Shown: piece by piece, positions 19,732 to 29,472 of the stretch
How the letters are laid out: each line of letters starts with the position of its first letter
How positions within the stretch are numbered: the stretch's first letter is position 1
Origin: Candidozyma auris
Taxonomy: Eukaryota; Ascomycota; Pichiomycetes; Serinales; Metschnikowiaceae
Length of the DNA stretch: 64,000 bases
Assembly (NCBI RefSeq): GCF_003013715.1
Contig: NC_072813.1
Coordinates: 2,294,001-2,358,000 of the forward strand
Direction of reading: 5' to 3'
Notes under the pieces: model-generated
Seen by the model: only the letters and a program-made list of their open reading frames with translations
What the model was told of the DNA's origin: nothing
Databases searched by the model: none
Translations under genes and position numbers: made by a program

Positions 19732-21351
19732 ATGTCCACAGAAGTACAAAAGCGCTTGAAGCAGTATCTTCACGCTGCATCGGCCCTCGAGCAGGTCATT
19801 TTGGCGCCTCTCGTGTGGTTGTGCTCCTTGATCGCTGCCCTCTTGCTTCCAGCCAGAATCGCCACTTTGGAGCAGCCAGTATCCCAAAAGAAGCAGAACG
19901 CCGATAATATGTCCCTTTTTCCTTCCATCAGCAACGTGGCCATTGACCGTCACGAGGTGAATGAGGAAAGTGACGAACCCTCCTCCAGCCGCCCCATCCC
20001 TTGCTCCACAGGTATCACCACTCGCCTCTTGCCCTTTAAAAACGCAAAGGGGGAAATTGAGTGGGCCTTCACCGAAGACATGCCTCCAGGAACTGAACTA
20101 GAGGCGTTTAGAATTCACCACGAGCCTTCAAAAGTGGGCGCCGCCGTCAAGAAGGATACCGACGATATCTTATCTCCCGTGACCTCAAGCAGCTCCAACA
20201 ACGAATCTGTTGTTTACGACAAACCATCTAATATGCCTCAGGTTAATACCCCCTCCTCCACTTCCTCAGACGATGAGAAGGCTTCTGGCAAGGAGGACGG
20301 TGCCGGAGAGTCCTCAGATGGTCATGTTCACCAGTGTCCCCACTGTAGCACCTCTTTTAAGATGAGAGGTTACTTGACCCGCCACATGAAGAAGCACGCT
20401 TCGGAAAAGGCTTACAAGTGTCCGTTCCACAAGGCGTCGGTCTACAAAGACGAAAATGATGTGGTACACAAGTGCCACCCCACAGGTGGCTTCTCCAGAA
20501 GAGACACCTACAAGACCCATTTGAAGAGCCGCCACTTCAAGTATCCAGACAACACACCCATCAAAGCAAGAAGTACATCAGCAGGTAACTGCTCCATGTG
20601 TGGTGAATGGTTCGAAAACGGTGAGATTTGGTGTGAGATGCACGTTGAAGGTGGTGAGTGTAAATACTTGCCCGCAGGTTTCAAGGGCAAGTCAAGAATA
20701 AAGAATAGAATCAAGAAGCAACTTGCCCAAATGCAGAAGCAGGAGAGGAAAGTGAAGCAGAGAGCGAAGAAAAACTCTCAATCTCCAGTGATGGGCACGC
20801 CTAACTCCATGACTACACCAATGCCTCCAACTACGAGTTCTTGTGACTACCATGACTCTCCATCGTCCACGTCCAGTTCCATGCATAGTCAACACAATAC
20901 TCAGCAAAGTATCAAGCATGAACTGCCAATGGACATGGCCACAACCACCACAACTCTTGCAGAAATCCAATCTGCGCTTTCTCCGGATGACTACGATGAC
21001 AGATGGTGCCTTGACACTGAACAGCTTATATTCCCTATTCCAACCCCAGATATGGTTCTTCGGCAGCATAGTGAAATGATGGGCGCCTCCATGGCTACCC
21101 AGAGTTATGTGCCGCAAGCATATCCGCAAATGTATCAACAGCCTATGCAACAGCAAATGCCTCAACAAGTGCCACAACAAGGGCCTCATCAGATTTATGA
21201 GCCTCAGCAACAACAACAAGTTCAACAGGAACACACACAGAAATTCTATAGGCAACAGCTACCGGCGCACATTCGGACCCAAATGCAGATGCAAATGCCG
21301 TTGGGGTTCCATGGAGATGAAAACTCAATGATACGGGAAAAGGGATACTAA
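19732..21351 (+). CDS. STP2: STP1/STP2-type zinc-finger factor (SPS amino-acid sensing)
   Basis: A 539-residue latent transcription factor for amino-acid permease genes. It is held outside the nucleus by its N-terminus until the SPS sensor protease Ssy5 clips it. The N-terminal region carries a hydrophobic/amphipathic segment (VILAPLVWLCSLIAALLLP, about 22-40), then MSLFPSISNVAIDR and SRPIPCSTGI. These align with the SLFPESNNIDR and SVIPCSMDV regulatory segments of S. cerevisiae Stp1. Zinc fingers span about 200-300: CPHCSTSFKMRGYLTRHMKKH, CPFH..CHPTGGFSRRDTYKTHLKSRH, and CSMCGEWF..H. The C-terminal half is Gln-rich (activation). Whether it is STP1 or STP2 cannot be decided here. Convergent with RMP1, 55 bp apart. 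Confidence 0.8.
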   Translation: MSTEVQKRLKQYLHAASALEQVILAPLVWLCSLIAALLLPARIATLEQPVSQKKQNADNMSLFPSISNVAIDRHEVNEESDEPSSSRPIPCSTGITTRLLPFKNAKGEIEWAFTEDMPPGTELEAFRIHHEPSKVGAAVKKDTDDILSPVTSSSSNNESVVYDKPSNMPQVNTPSSTSSDDEKASGKEDGAGESSDGHVHQCPHCSTSFKMRGYLTRHMKKHASEKAYKCPFHKASVYKDENDVVHKCHPTGGFSRRDTYKTHLKSRHFKYPDNTPIKARSTSAGNCSMCGEWFENGEIWCEMHVEGGECKYLPAGFKGKSRIKNRIKKQLAQMQKQERKVKQRAKKNSQSPVMGTPNSMTTPMPPTTSSCDYHDSPSSTSSSMHSQHNTQQSIKHELPMDMATTTTTLAEIQSALSPDDYDDRWCLDTEQLIFPIPTPDMVLRQHSEMMGASMATQSYVPQAYPQMYQQPMQQQMPQQVPQQGPHQIYEPQQQQQVQQEHTQKFYRQQLPAHIRTQMQMQMPLGFHGDENSMIREKGY

Positions 21352-21406
21352 TAGTGATGAATTAATGGACATGTTGTACAGTAAAATGCAATAATTTCAG
21401 TAGTCC

Positions 21407-22024
21407 TTAGCCAAAGATGTCGTCGATGGCAGACTTGGATTTCTTCTTCTTTTTCTTCTTCTTCTTTTCACTCTTGCCTGAATCTGGTTCCTCTCTTGAG
21501 CGTTTTTTTGGAGCAATGTCCTCAAACAAGTCTATGGTCCTGACCTCTGGCAGAGGTTCAGGCTTTGATACCAGATCAATAGTCAACTCCTCGCCAATAT
21601 CATCAGCATCGATTTTAACAGATTTCAAAGGTTTCTCTTGCATGTGTCTCCTGCTTTGAACGCCCTCAATCTCTAATAGTAGCGATCTAAGGGCACTCAA
21701 GTTGGCCACCAAGACAAACCCTAAATTGACAAATTGACCCAAGGCGATCACCGAATGGAAATGATAAAACGCTTTCCCCATCACTCTAGTAAGCAAGTGA
21801 GATGCCACTGCAGCAACTTCCTTCTCCAACTCCTCTCTCCTTCGTATCTTCTTTGCCTCCTGGGCTTCATAGATTCCTCGTAGCACTTTCCTCACTCCCC
21901 TGTGGATCATATCAAAATACCGCCACCAAACAGCCACTCTGTGCTGGTTGTAGTTTCTGTGATAGAGAAGGTGAAGTATGGCGTACTCGTTTTGAAGCTG
22001 TTCAAGTTTGTCATTCGGTAGCAT
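21407..22024 (-). CDS. RMP1: RNase MRP subunit Rmp1
   Basis: A 205-residue protein component of the nucleolar RNase MRP, which processes pre-rRNA and some mRNAs. It matches S. cerevisiae Rmp1 (201 aa) end to end: LHLLYHRNYNQHR near the N-terminus, FHSVIALGQFVNLGFVLVANLSALR in the middle, and a poly-Lys tail ending KSKSAIDDIFG. The ATG at 22024 gives the S. cerevisiae-like length. However, the frame stays open upstream to at least 22099 with a plausible helix and no ATG, so a non-AUG start or a missed exon is possible. It is divergent from ACL4. Confidence 0.88.
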   Translation of the reverse strand: MLPNDKLEQLQNEYAILHLLYHRNYNQHRVAVWWRYFDMIHRGVRKVLRGIYEAQEAKKIRRREELEKEVAAVASHLLTRVMGKAFYHFHSVIALGQFVNLGFVLVANLSALRSLLLEIEGVQSRRHMQEKPLKSVKIDADDIGEELTIDLVSKPEPLPEVRTIDLFEDIAPKKRSREEPDSGKSEKKKKKKKKKSKSAIDDIFG

Positions 22025-22214
22025 AAGTAAAAGCAGTTGATAGATGAGTTCCGCGATGAGATGGTGTGGTGGTGATGGGACAATGTATTTCTCGGCCAAC
22101 GTGATTTTGGAAGAAATTTTGTAAAGAGGGGTTTTGAATTATATTCAATGATTGAGATATCAAGAGCTCGAGTAGTATTTCGAAACAAATGTGGAGTTGG
22201 TAGGAACCCCTTTT

Positions 22215-22236
22215 GAGGGCCCCGTCAAGGGCCCTC
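22215..22236. repeat. 8-bp GC-rich inverted repeat
   Basis: GAGGGCCC, loop CGTCAA, GGGCCCTC. It ends 2 bp before the recurrent word in the RMP1/ACL4 promoter. Confidence 0.7.
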
Positions 22237-22238
22237 TT

Positions 22239-22250
22239 TTGGCTGCAAAT
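22239..22250 (+). promoter_or_regulatory. Recurrent promoter word, near copy
   Basis: TTGGCTGCAAAT, 206 bp from the ACL4 ATG and 215 bp from the RMP1 ATG; a second GGGTGCAAAA follows at 22251. Confidence 0.5.
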
Positions 22251-22455
22251 GGGTGCAAAATCATGTGAGTGTACGATCGCAAGTACGTGGCCCAATTTGC
22301 AATAAATAAAGAGCTTTAAAATTCAATTATATTGCTGTATCTAGGAGCTCGGTTTTTTTCTATATTCGAGATTGTCAGTTCTTCTAGCTTCCCTTACATT
22401 ACCCACCTGACGGTGCATCGCGAAATTTACCTCAATCTCATCACAACTTCTTTTA

Positions 22456-23625
22456 ATGGACGAGGTCATTGCCAAGGCACGTGCGCTCCTCCAGAGCAGC
22501 CAGGAGACCAAAGCGTTAGAGTTGTTGGGGCCCCATGTTGCCAAAAAGAGCGACGACCCCAGGCTCCTCGAGGTGTTTGGTGAGTGTCTACTAGAAGCAA
22601 ACGACGTTGAGGCTGCCTATAACGTATTGCAAAAAGCGGTGTCTCTGGACCCAGACGGCAGCTTGGGCGTCGACAAATTCTTGTACTTGGGTCAGATCAT
22701 TGGCGGAAGTGATGGAATTGAACATATCAACGTGGCGTTGGCCAAGCTTCAAGAGCAGCTTGAGAAGGTGGTGGATAACCTGGGCACCGATGATACGGTG
22801 CTTGTGGAGCTTGCCAAGTTGTACCCTTCCACAGAGGACTTGGCGGGGCATTTGATCAAGAAGTTGAACCAGGGTATATTCGCTGAGATCGAGATCTGGA
22901 TGACTGACTTATGCATGGAGCCAGAGGCGGAGGAGCAGTGTGACAAGTTGATCTCGCACTCGTTGAGTCTTGATGAGACAAATCCGGAGGCCCATTCGCA
23001 TTTGGCTTCGATCAGAATATCGCAGCAGAAAAACGACGAGGCCAGAGAAGCTTTGCAGAGATCGTGGGAGTTGTTCCAGGCCAAAAAGCAGGCTTTGGAG
23101 GAGTCTCACGATAAAGGTGATGGCGTCGACGCTTCTTTGGAGTATGTGGAGTTGGTGCAGCCGCTCTTGGGCCTCTCGAGATTTGCTATTGAGCTTGAAA
23201 TGTACGACGTCGCTCCGTCAATTGCAGCAAGCGTTGCTGAAATCAACGATAATGCGCTTGACGCTTTCTACTACGAAGCGTTGGCTCATTTGCTTCGTGC
23301 GAAGAAAATTTACGGTGACTCTAACCCAGAGTCAGTACCAGCGGAAAGCGATTACAGAGAGATTGATTTGAGAGAGGTGATTAGCTCGGAAAACGAGGAC
23401 GTTCAGTCGGGGCTTCACGATGCTCGTTCGGCGCTCACCCAGGGCTATAGAGTGTTGAACAGTGCTGATGCTGAGGCCATGGACCCAGATGTGGCTGGCC
23501 AGGTATCTGAGCTTTTGAGTGCACTTGGCGGGCCTATCATGGCAGACTTGATGCCCGAGCGCAAGAGCCATGAAGACGACGAAGACGAAGACTGGGAAGA
23601 TGAAATTGTCAGCGACAATGAGTAG
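22456..23625 (+). CDS. ACL4: Rpl4 assembly chaperone Acl4
   Basis: A 389-residue TPR protein that binds newly made ribosomal protein uL4 (Rpl4) co-translationally and escorts it to pre-60S particles. TPR-like helical pairs start at residues 3-20 (IAKARALLQSSQETKALELLGPHV) and continue through PEAHSHLASIRISQQKNDEAREALQRSWELF (about 178-210). The C-terminus is strongly acidic (EDDEDEDWEDEIVSDNE), as in S. cerevisiae Acl4 (YDR161W, 387 aa), which has the same length and tail. It starts at the first ATG and lies in tandem with CWC15. Confidence 0.85.
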   Translation: MDEVIAKARALLQSSQETKALELLGPHVAKKSDDPRLLEVFGECLLEANDVEAAYNVLQKAVSLDPDGSLGVDKFLYLGQIIGGSDGIEHINVALAKLQEQLEKVVDNLGTDDTVLVELAKLYPSTEDLAGHLIKKLNQGIFAEIEIWMTDLCMEPEAEEQCDKLISHSLSLDETNPEAHSHLASIRISQQKNDEAREALQRSWELFQAKKQALEESHDKGDGVDASLEYVELVQPLLGLSRFAIELEMYDVAPSIAASVAEINDNALDAFYYEALAHLLRAKKIYGDSNPESVPAESDYREIDLREVISSENEDVQSGLHDARSALTQGYRVLNSADAEAMDPDVAGQVSELLSALGGPIMADLMPERKSHEDDEDEDWEDEIVSDNE

Positions 23626-24025
23626 ATTGAAGATGACACTAGGATTCTTTGTTCCGAGGAGACACAGGTGACGAAGCTCAGAGGCTCGAGTTCAGGTCCG
23701 GAAAATAATGTTCCCGATGAAATGTCCCCCTGGAAGTCAGGAATTTGTTATCTTCGTATATCTTCCAGCGCCAACCATCAACTCATATCTCGGCTACGGG
23801 ACACCCGGAAATGGCTGCGAAAAGCTCATCCACATTGTACATAAGATGGCCACACAGCAACGGAATACACATTTACAATCACACTTATATAAGGCATGGC
23901 ACAAAACGACTTTAAAAAGCTGTTTTTCTGAAAGTAGCAATAGTAAATCCAATCTACCCCCCTTTTGAACTCTATTGCCCTTGCTATATAACACATGAGT
24001 GCGCATATAATCTTCAACACTCGTG
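23626..24025. other. CWC15 promoter
   Basis: A 400-bp gap between tandem + strand genes, with one exact recurrent word at 23811-23822. Nothing else is recognised. Confidence 0.5.
23811..23822 (+). promoter_or_regulatory. Recurrent promoter word, exact copy
   Basis: ATGGCTGCGAAA, 204 bp upstream of the CWC15 ATG. Confidence 0.6.
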
Positions 24026-24544
24026 ATGACTACAAATCATAGACCCACGCTTGAAAGTAAGCGAGGAAGAGCAAATCCCATAAAAAATACGATCAAGCAT
24101 GCACGAGCCTTGAGTGGGCAGATGGGGCTAAAATTGAGGCCCGACATTGAAGGTGCAAAAGTGTCTACGAGTCTCGGGAAGAGAGCATTGGAAGACCCGG
24201 AATCAAGCACCAAAAGGCAAAAAGGGGAACTGGAGAACCTGGAGCCATCAGAACGTCATAATAGTGACTCCTTGAGTTTGGAGAGTGGAAGTGTCACAGA
24301 CGATGAGCGTGAGGAAGATGAGAATGTCGAATCTCGGGAGGTGATAGAGAAGGTGAAGGAGGATGAGGATAAGAAGAACCACAAGGGGCTACAAAATAAA
24401 CTGGAACTGCCACGTAAAAGCTCGTGGCGAAACACCCCGTTTAGAAATAAAGTAGAGCCTCGCAAGGAGTCTTTGCCGACATATACCACTGACACGTTGC
24501 ACTCAGACAAGCACCAGAAGTTTCTCAACAAATACATTCACTAG
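24026..24544 (+). CDS. CWC15: Spliceosome-associated protein Cwc15
   Basis: A 172-residue component of the Prp19/NTC-associated activated spliceosome. The N-terminal signature MTTNHRPTLESKRGR is diagnostic of Cwc15/AD-002, as is the C-terminal DTLHSDKHQKFLNKYIH. The middle is acidic and disordered (DDEREEDENVES). I start at ATG 24026; the in-frame codon before it is GTG. It is convergent with SPA2, 81 bp apart. Confidence 0.9.
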   Translation: MTTNHRPTLESKRGRANPIKNTIKHARALSGQMGLKLRPDIEGAKVSTSLGKRALEDPESSTKRQKGELENLEPSERHNSDSLSLESGSVTDDEREEDENVESREVIEKVKEDEDKKNHKGLQNKLELPRKSSWRNTPFRNKVEPRKESLPTYTTDTLHSDKHQKFLNKYIH

Positions 24545-24625
24545 TACGATTTACGACATTTATATAACGATTATCATAGCATTTCCTTAACTATTATACA
24601 AGACAAAATTGACGAGATTGTATGC

Positions 24626-27600
24626 TCACGTCAAGTCGTCATCGGGTTGATTGAGTCTGGCGTCGAGTTGGGCAATATCCTCCTTCAAACTGGCCTCTTC
24701 GACCGTTTTCACCAACTCCTTAGTGCACTTGGCAATATCAAACGAAATTCCAGCAAGACGCTGCTTGAAGTTTTTGTCTGCAAATTCTTCGTCGCTCTTG
24801 TCAGCGTTGGGTCTGCAAAGGTTGTTCATACGGTGGTTGCAGTCCTCCAAACTCGTAACCACCCACGAGCCATGCTCCTTCAACTGGTAGTTACGCGTTT
24901 GGTTCATAGAAGTTTTGGTAGCTTCTGCCATCTGCCTGATCACTTCAGAAATGGCCTTGGAATTTTCTCTCAATTCACCCCTAGTTGCGTCAGGTTTTTT
25001 TATAGCGGTAAGTAAGTCTTGGATTGTGGAAATCACTTGGACAGTCTGATGCTCTAAATAAAGTAACACTTGGGTTAACGTGTTGTCTGGGTCGTCAATA
25101 TCGAACAAGTCGAAATTGAATGTAGCTGCTGCCATCGACTTTCTATATTCCTGCCGTTGTCTAGCCTCTTCCTCCTGTTCATCGTAGTCACTCTCCTCCT
25201 CTGATTCTTCCTCCTTCTTCTCTGAATAGTTTACCTTCTTCACCTTGAAAGAGGGTGACTTACTAGAGAGTGATTTTAATGAAGGTTTTTGTTTCAACCC
25301 AACCTCCCCTTTCTCAGAAGAGCCGGTTGATGAGCCCGCTGGAACCTGCTCTTTCTTAGTATCGAGGTCTCGGTCAACCTTGGGTGTTTCGTCAACAGTT
25401 GGCTTCTCTTCGACCTTCTTGATGCCCTCACCTATCTTCTCATCGTGCCTCTTGATGCTCTCAGTTGGCTTCTCTTCAAGCTTCTTGATGCTCTCAGCAG
25501 CCTTCTTGGCACCAGCAAAAGAAGCAGCTCCGGCAGTAAGGCCGACAGCAGCCTTTGAAGCTGTCTCGGCGCCTGTAGCCTTCAGCACGCTCTCATCGGT
25601 GAAATGATCAGTGGTTTCCTTCAACTCGGGCTTCGCTGCATTTTCTGGTTGATTGGCATCAATCAGCTTGGACTTGACAGATTCATATGGCTCCACAGCT
25701 TCAGATGGCTTGACATCCTCGCTCGTTTCCTTCTTCCTCTCATTTTTAAGTGGTGTTGTCTTATCCTCCTCATCCTTCGGTTCTCCGGCGAATTTATTTC
25801 TAAGAGTCTGGAAAAGACTTCTGCTTCTAGTTGGGGTGTTCTCAGCTGTTTTTTGACTAGCTGGACTCAGCTGATTGGGGCTACTTGCTGCGCTTGCGTC
25901 CTTCGATAACAATTCCTTTGCGTTCTTCACAGACATCAGAGAGGGAGATTTCGTTTTTGATGACACTTTGTTACTGGAGTTCTCTTCGGGGCTCTCAAAC
26001 TGTCTGACTTTGTCTAAGATATTGACGCGTGAGGCAGAATGTGGAGTTGAAGGAGCTAAGTTCTCCTTGTTTTGAGACGGGTTCTTTTCAAAATCAGGCT
26101 TCACATCGGCATTTGCTTTATCCGATTCAAACACCGCGTTCGATTTTTTGTTGAGTTCGGTCAAAGAACGATCTTTGCTCTCGGCAGATAAAGACTCCGT
26201 TGCTGGCGTCGCTGACGTAGCTGCTGTCGCTGCTGCGCCAGTTGCTGCAACTGCTGCGCCAGCTTTGGCCACACCATTTGATTTGTCCAGGTCAATTGAC
26301 TTCTTCTCCTTTTCGGGTGTTGCGGGCTTAGTTTCCTCTGCTCTGGAACGTGCTAGTCTTTCGAACATAGACAACTTCTTCACAGGTTCCTCCTCCTGGG
26401 GTTCCTTGTCGACCTGGTCACTGGACTCACCCATCGGCAAAGATCCAGGAAGAATCCGGGCTGGGCTAGGGGTATCAACGTGCGTCTCATTCTTGACAGG
26501 TTTAAGAGACTCCTTCGAAAGAGTGTGCAGCCTTGGGGTAGAATAGTCCTCCATTGGGCTCACGCCACGAGAGTTTGCAGACCTATCCTTACCAGCCGGA
26601 GGACTGAGATTCGTTGACTTGCCAATTTTGAGTGGTCGTATGGCATCGTTGGATTCCTGGACCTGGCTTTGGTTGATTTGACTTGCTTGGGTAAGTTCAC
26701 CATCACCATTACCATCATTGAGCTTGCAAGCAGACACAAGATCGCATACAGTGAAGGCGAGTTCGTCAACTGACCTTTCAACAAGAACTCGAGGTAAAAG
26801 CTTACTATTAGAGCCATAGTATCTCGTAGCAGTCAAGGAGTGGCTGGCAGCTTCTCTCACATTTGTAGCTAGGTGCTCGTGCTCATACGAGGAACTCCTA
26901 TCGCTGGCGAGTGCAAGCTTGTTTGCTAGGCATGCAACGTGTGACATCTTCTCAAAAAGGACGTCCTGATCAGAGTCGTCATCATAAACGCTGGTGATAA
27001 ATGTCTCTATGGCGGCAAAGAACTGAGCCGCCAGCTTCAACGGTATTACGCCATCTGGAGATACATTCTGCCTCAACCGAGGTTCAGATGAGAGAATATT
27101 TTTCTTGATAATACCTGCTTGGGATTCCTGGTATCTTTGCTGCCATTTTGCAACCTCAGTACGTAAAAGCTGCTCTTTCTTGGAGACTGAAACAGGCACA
27201 TGAGATGCATCCATGGATTGCAATTTGTCGTGAAGCTTTTTCAACTCTTCGTTGACACTCATGTCCGTAGTAGACGTTGGGAGAGCAGCTGATCTGGGAG
27301 GAGACTGATTCGGAGAGCCACTGATCTGAGATCTTGAGACTGCTTCCACTGCCTGGGTCAATGAACCTGAGTGAGAACGAGGGCCTTGATGGCCTGGCGA
27401 ACTATTAAGGTGACTGGACAGCGAGTCTTCTCTCGATAAATTGGCGAGGTCTCTAGACTGATGCCTCGAGTCCTTCCAGTGCTTATTCTTCAACGCCTGA
27501 TTCTCAAGTCTCAATGCAGCACTGGATGACTTTAAGCTCTCGAGCTCGTCCCGGAGGGCACTGAGCTCCTTTGGATCAACCGAATTGGCGCTCTTGGCAA

Positions 27601-28513
27601 GATGCTGCTTGTGTTCAGCCTCAAGAGCATCTTTCTGCGAGAGCGTAGTTGCCAAATTCGTCTTGAGGTCCTCGTTGGTCTTCTCAAGCTGCTCTGCGCG
27701 TTCCTCGGACGCCTGGAGTGAGCGCTTAAGCTCGTCGATCTCGACGTCAAGCGATCTACTGCCATTACTGTGTTCAACCACTTCTCTCTGGGCTGGCTGC
27801 TGCACCTCCTTCGACTCATCTTCGTCCTCCTCGTCACTCGACCACGTCAAATTGGCCTTTGTAGGAATAACAGTCGTGGGCTGCACGGCAATGGTCTGCT
27901 TGGAGGTGTCTTCGTGGGACACTTGCAGATCGTCAATAGAATCGTCAGGCGCCTCCCTTGGTGTGTCATTCACCGTCAGATGAGAGATGTCCTCATCGGC
28001 CACACGATTCAAATCGGCACTTTCCGCGATGGATCCTCCTTTGGAGTGCTGTTGATACAGCGACTGCGAGTAAGCGTGCGAGGGGGTCTTTTGGTGAACG
28101 TATGAGACTGGCGATTGAGGACCCTGGCCTTGACCAGAAACGCTTCCCGTCGAATCACTGGGAATGTGCAAGTTTCTGCGGGAGATCTCATAGCTGATGT
28201 CCAGCACCAAGTCCTTGAACCTTGTTTGAGGCAACAGGGAGAGCTTTTGTCTCGCCTGGTTACGTTTTGGGTGGAACGTCAGTTTTGGAAGCAAAAAGTC
28301 GGGCTCTGCCCTGGACTCGTCGATTCTTCGTTTCAACTCATCGTACACGTCTGTGCTCAACTCACGGAACTGGGCACTCAGCAACTTGAGGAGCTTCTCC
28401 CTCGCTCTCATGGCTCTGGAGCTTGTGCTCTTCGCTCTCTGGCCCAGGTCGTCCAGAATGTCGAGGAACTGCTTGAGCACTTTATAGTGGTGCAGCAAAT
28501 CGGGCTCCGACAT
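24626..28513 (-). CDS. SPA2: Polarisome scaffold Spa2
   Basis: A 1,295-residue scaffold at the bud and hyphal tip that links MAPKK modules, Bni1 and Pea2/Bud6. The N-terminus carries the Spa2-homology SHD1/GIT motifs (HHYKVLKQFLDILDD..REKLLKLLSAQFRELSTDVYDELKRRIDE, about 9-66, and KLSLLPQTRFKDLVLDISYEISRR, about 91-114). A coiled coil spans about 250-345. A long Ser/Lys/Glu/Ala-rich disordered middle holds degenerate repeats (KKVEEKPTES.., about 1000-1050). A conserved helical C-terminal domain starts around 1150 (FDLFDIDDPDNTLTQVLLYLEHQTVQVI). It starts at the first ATG. Its promoter has two recurrent words. Confidence 0.9.
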   Translation of the reverse strand: MSEPDLLHHYKVLKQFLDILDDLGQRAKSTSSRAMRAREKLLKLLSAQFRELSTDVYDELKRRIDESRAEPDFLLPKLTFHPKRNQARQKLSLLPQTRFKDLVLDISYEISRRNLHIPSDSTGSVSGQGQGPQSPVSYVHQKTPSHAYSQSLYQQHSKGGSIAESADLNRVADEDISHLTVNDTPREAPDDSIDDLQVSHEDTSKQTIAVQPTTVIPTKANLTWSSDEEDEDESKEVQQPAQREVVEHSNGSRSLDVEIDELKRSLQASEERAEQLEKTNEDLKTNLATTLSQKDALEAEHKQHLAKSANSVDPKELSALRDELESLKSSSAALRLENQALKNKHWKDSRHQSRDLANLSREDSLSSHLNSSPGHQGPRSHSGSLTQAVEAVSRSQISGSPNQSPPRSAALPTSTTDMSVNEELKKLHDKLQSMDASHVPVSVSKKEQLLRTEVAKWQQRYQESQAGIIKKNILSSEPRLRQNVSPDGVIPLKLAAQFFAAIETFITSVYDDDSDQDVLFEKMSHVACLANKLALASDRSSSYEHEHLATNVREAASHSLTATRYYGSNSKLLPRVLVERSVDELAFTVCDLVSACKLNDGNGDGELTQASQINQSQVQESNDAIRPLKIGKSTNLSPPAGKDRSANSRGVSPMEDYSTPRLHTLSKESLKPVKNETHVDTPSPARILPGSLPMGESSDQVDKEPQEEEPVKKLSMFERLARSRAEETKPATPEKEKKSIDLDKSNGVAKAGAAVAATGAAATAATSATPATESLSAESKDRSLTELNKKSNAVFESDKANADVKPDFEKNPSQNKENLAPSTPHSASRVNILDKVRQFESPEENSSNKVSSKTKSPSLMSVKNAKELLSKDASAASSPNQLSPASQKTAENTPTRSRSLFQTLRNKFAGEPKDEEDKTTPLKNERKKETSEDVKPSEAVEPYESVKSKLIDANQPENAAKPELKETTDHFTDESVLKATGAETASKAAVGLTAGAASFAGAKKAAESIKKLEEKPTESIKRHDEKIGEGIKKVEEKPTVDETPKVDRDLDTKKEQVPAGSSTGSSEKGEVGLKQKPSLKSLSSKSPSFKVKKVNYSEKKEEESEEESDYDEQEEEARQRQEYRKSMAAATFNFDLFDIDDPDNTLTQVLLYLEHQTVQVISTIQDLLTAIKKPDATRGELRENSKAISEVIRQMAEATKTSMNQTRNYQLKEHGSWVVTSLEDCNHRMNNLCRPNADKSDEEFADKNFKQRLAGISFDIAKCTKELVKTVEEASLKEDIAQLDARLNQPDDDLT

Positions 28514-28832
28514 TGCACGAAAAATGGATTTTTATGGCTTGGTCTGAAGATGGGCTGAAGTTAGCTACTAGTTGAAGTAGGTTTCTGCAGTAGAGGTTTT
28601 TTTAGTGATTGGATCGTGACGCGCCTCGATTTTTCTGGGACACGACAAACTGAGGGAAAGACACAGTAAACAAACGAGGGTGGGTTGCGAGGAATGTTTG
28701 ATTTTTTAATTGATTGCAAAGCTTTTGAGGTGTTTGGAAACATCTTGTTGTAGTTTTTTTTTTTTTTTGTTCGTTTGCTTTTGTATTGGCTAGGCTTTTT
28801 TTGTCGTTGTCCTGTTGCTAGAATGTGTTCTG

Positions 28833-28844
28833 TTTTGCAGCCAT
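28833..28844 (-). promoter_or_regulatory. Recurrent promoter word, A-form
   Basis: TTTTGCAGCCAT on the + strand, 320 bp upstream of the SPA2 ATG. Confidence 0.55.
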
Positions 28845-29062
28845 TAAGTGAAATCGCGCGTGAGATGTGAAAAATCGCTTTCAGAGGGCAAGAGAGACGT
28901 AGCGGGGGGAAGTAAAAAGAGTGAACAAAATGGTGATCCAGGCGAAAACTTCTGGAAGGTGCTTGGAAGCGGTGGTTTAGGAGGCAGATTTTCCAACGGC
29001 GCGAGAATCATTGAATTTGAATGAGGGGGGTGGTAATTTGGGTAACGTTGGTAGTACCTGTG

Positions 29063-29074
29063 TTTCGCAGCCGT
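29063..29074 (-). promoter_or_regulatory. Recurrent promoter word, one mismatch
   Basis: TTTCGCAGCCGT on the + strand, 550 bp upstream of the SPA2 ATG. Confidence 0.5.
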
Positions 29075-29472
29075 CAGAGGTGGTCTTTCTAGGAAACAGT
29101 AGAGCTACACCAAAGACGGTCACATCTGTGCTTCTGTATTTTTTACTATTTCGAGAAAAATTAGGGTTTCCATTGCATCAGAAGCATAAAATTCAGGGAG
29201 AAGTTTTCTTTTGTCTGAGGGGCATACGTCCCATCTATTCTGAAATATGTGGTGATGAGCAGGATCCTACTAGCATCTCTACTTAAATCTTCGACGTTCT
29301 TACCCCACTATAAAGTTCTCTTTATAAAAAGCTGCCGCCGAATTCGGTTGCCCTTCATCCCACGACCATCAATATTAATCTTTATTCGTAATTTTAGTAC
29401 AAACACTGTAGCTTATCTAATTGCAAAAGTGGTCTACTCACTTCATCACCAAACACATCCAGCACTCTAAAA

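Larger units (their letters stand above)
22025..22455. other. RMP1/ACL4 divergent promoter
   Basis: A 431-bp gap with an 8-bp GC hairpin at 22215-22236 directly followed by the recurrent word at 22239. Both flanking genes act in ribosome production. Confidence 0.5.
28514..29472. other. SPA2 promoter / SLC1 3' flank
   Basis: A 959-bp gap with a 15-nt-plus T run near 28755-28769 and two recurrent words (28833, 29063). No gene is seen. Confidence 0.5.
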
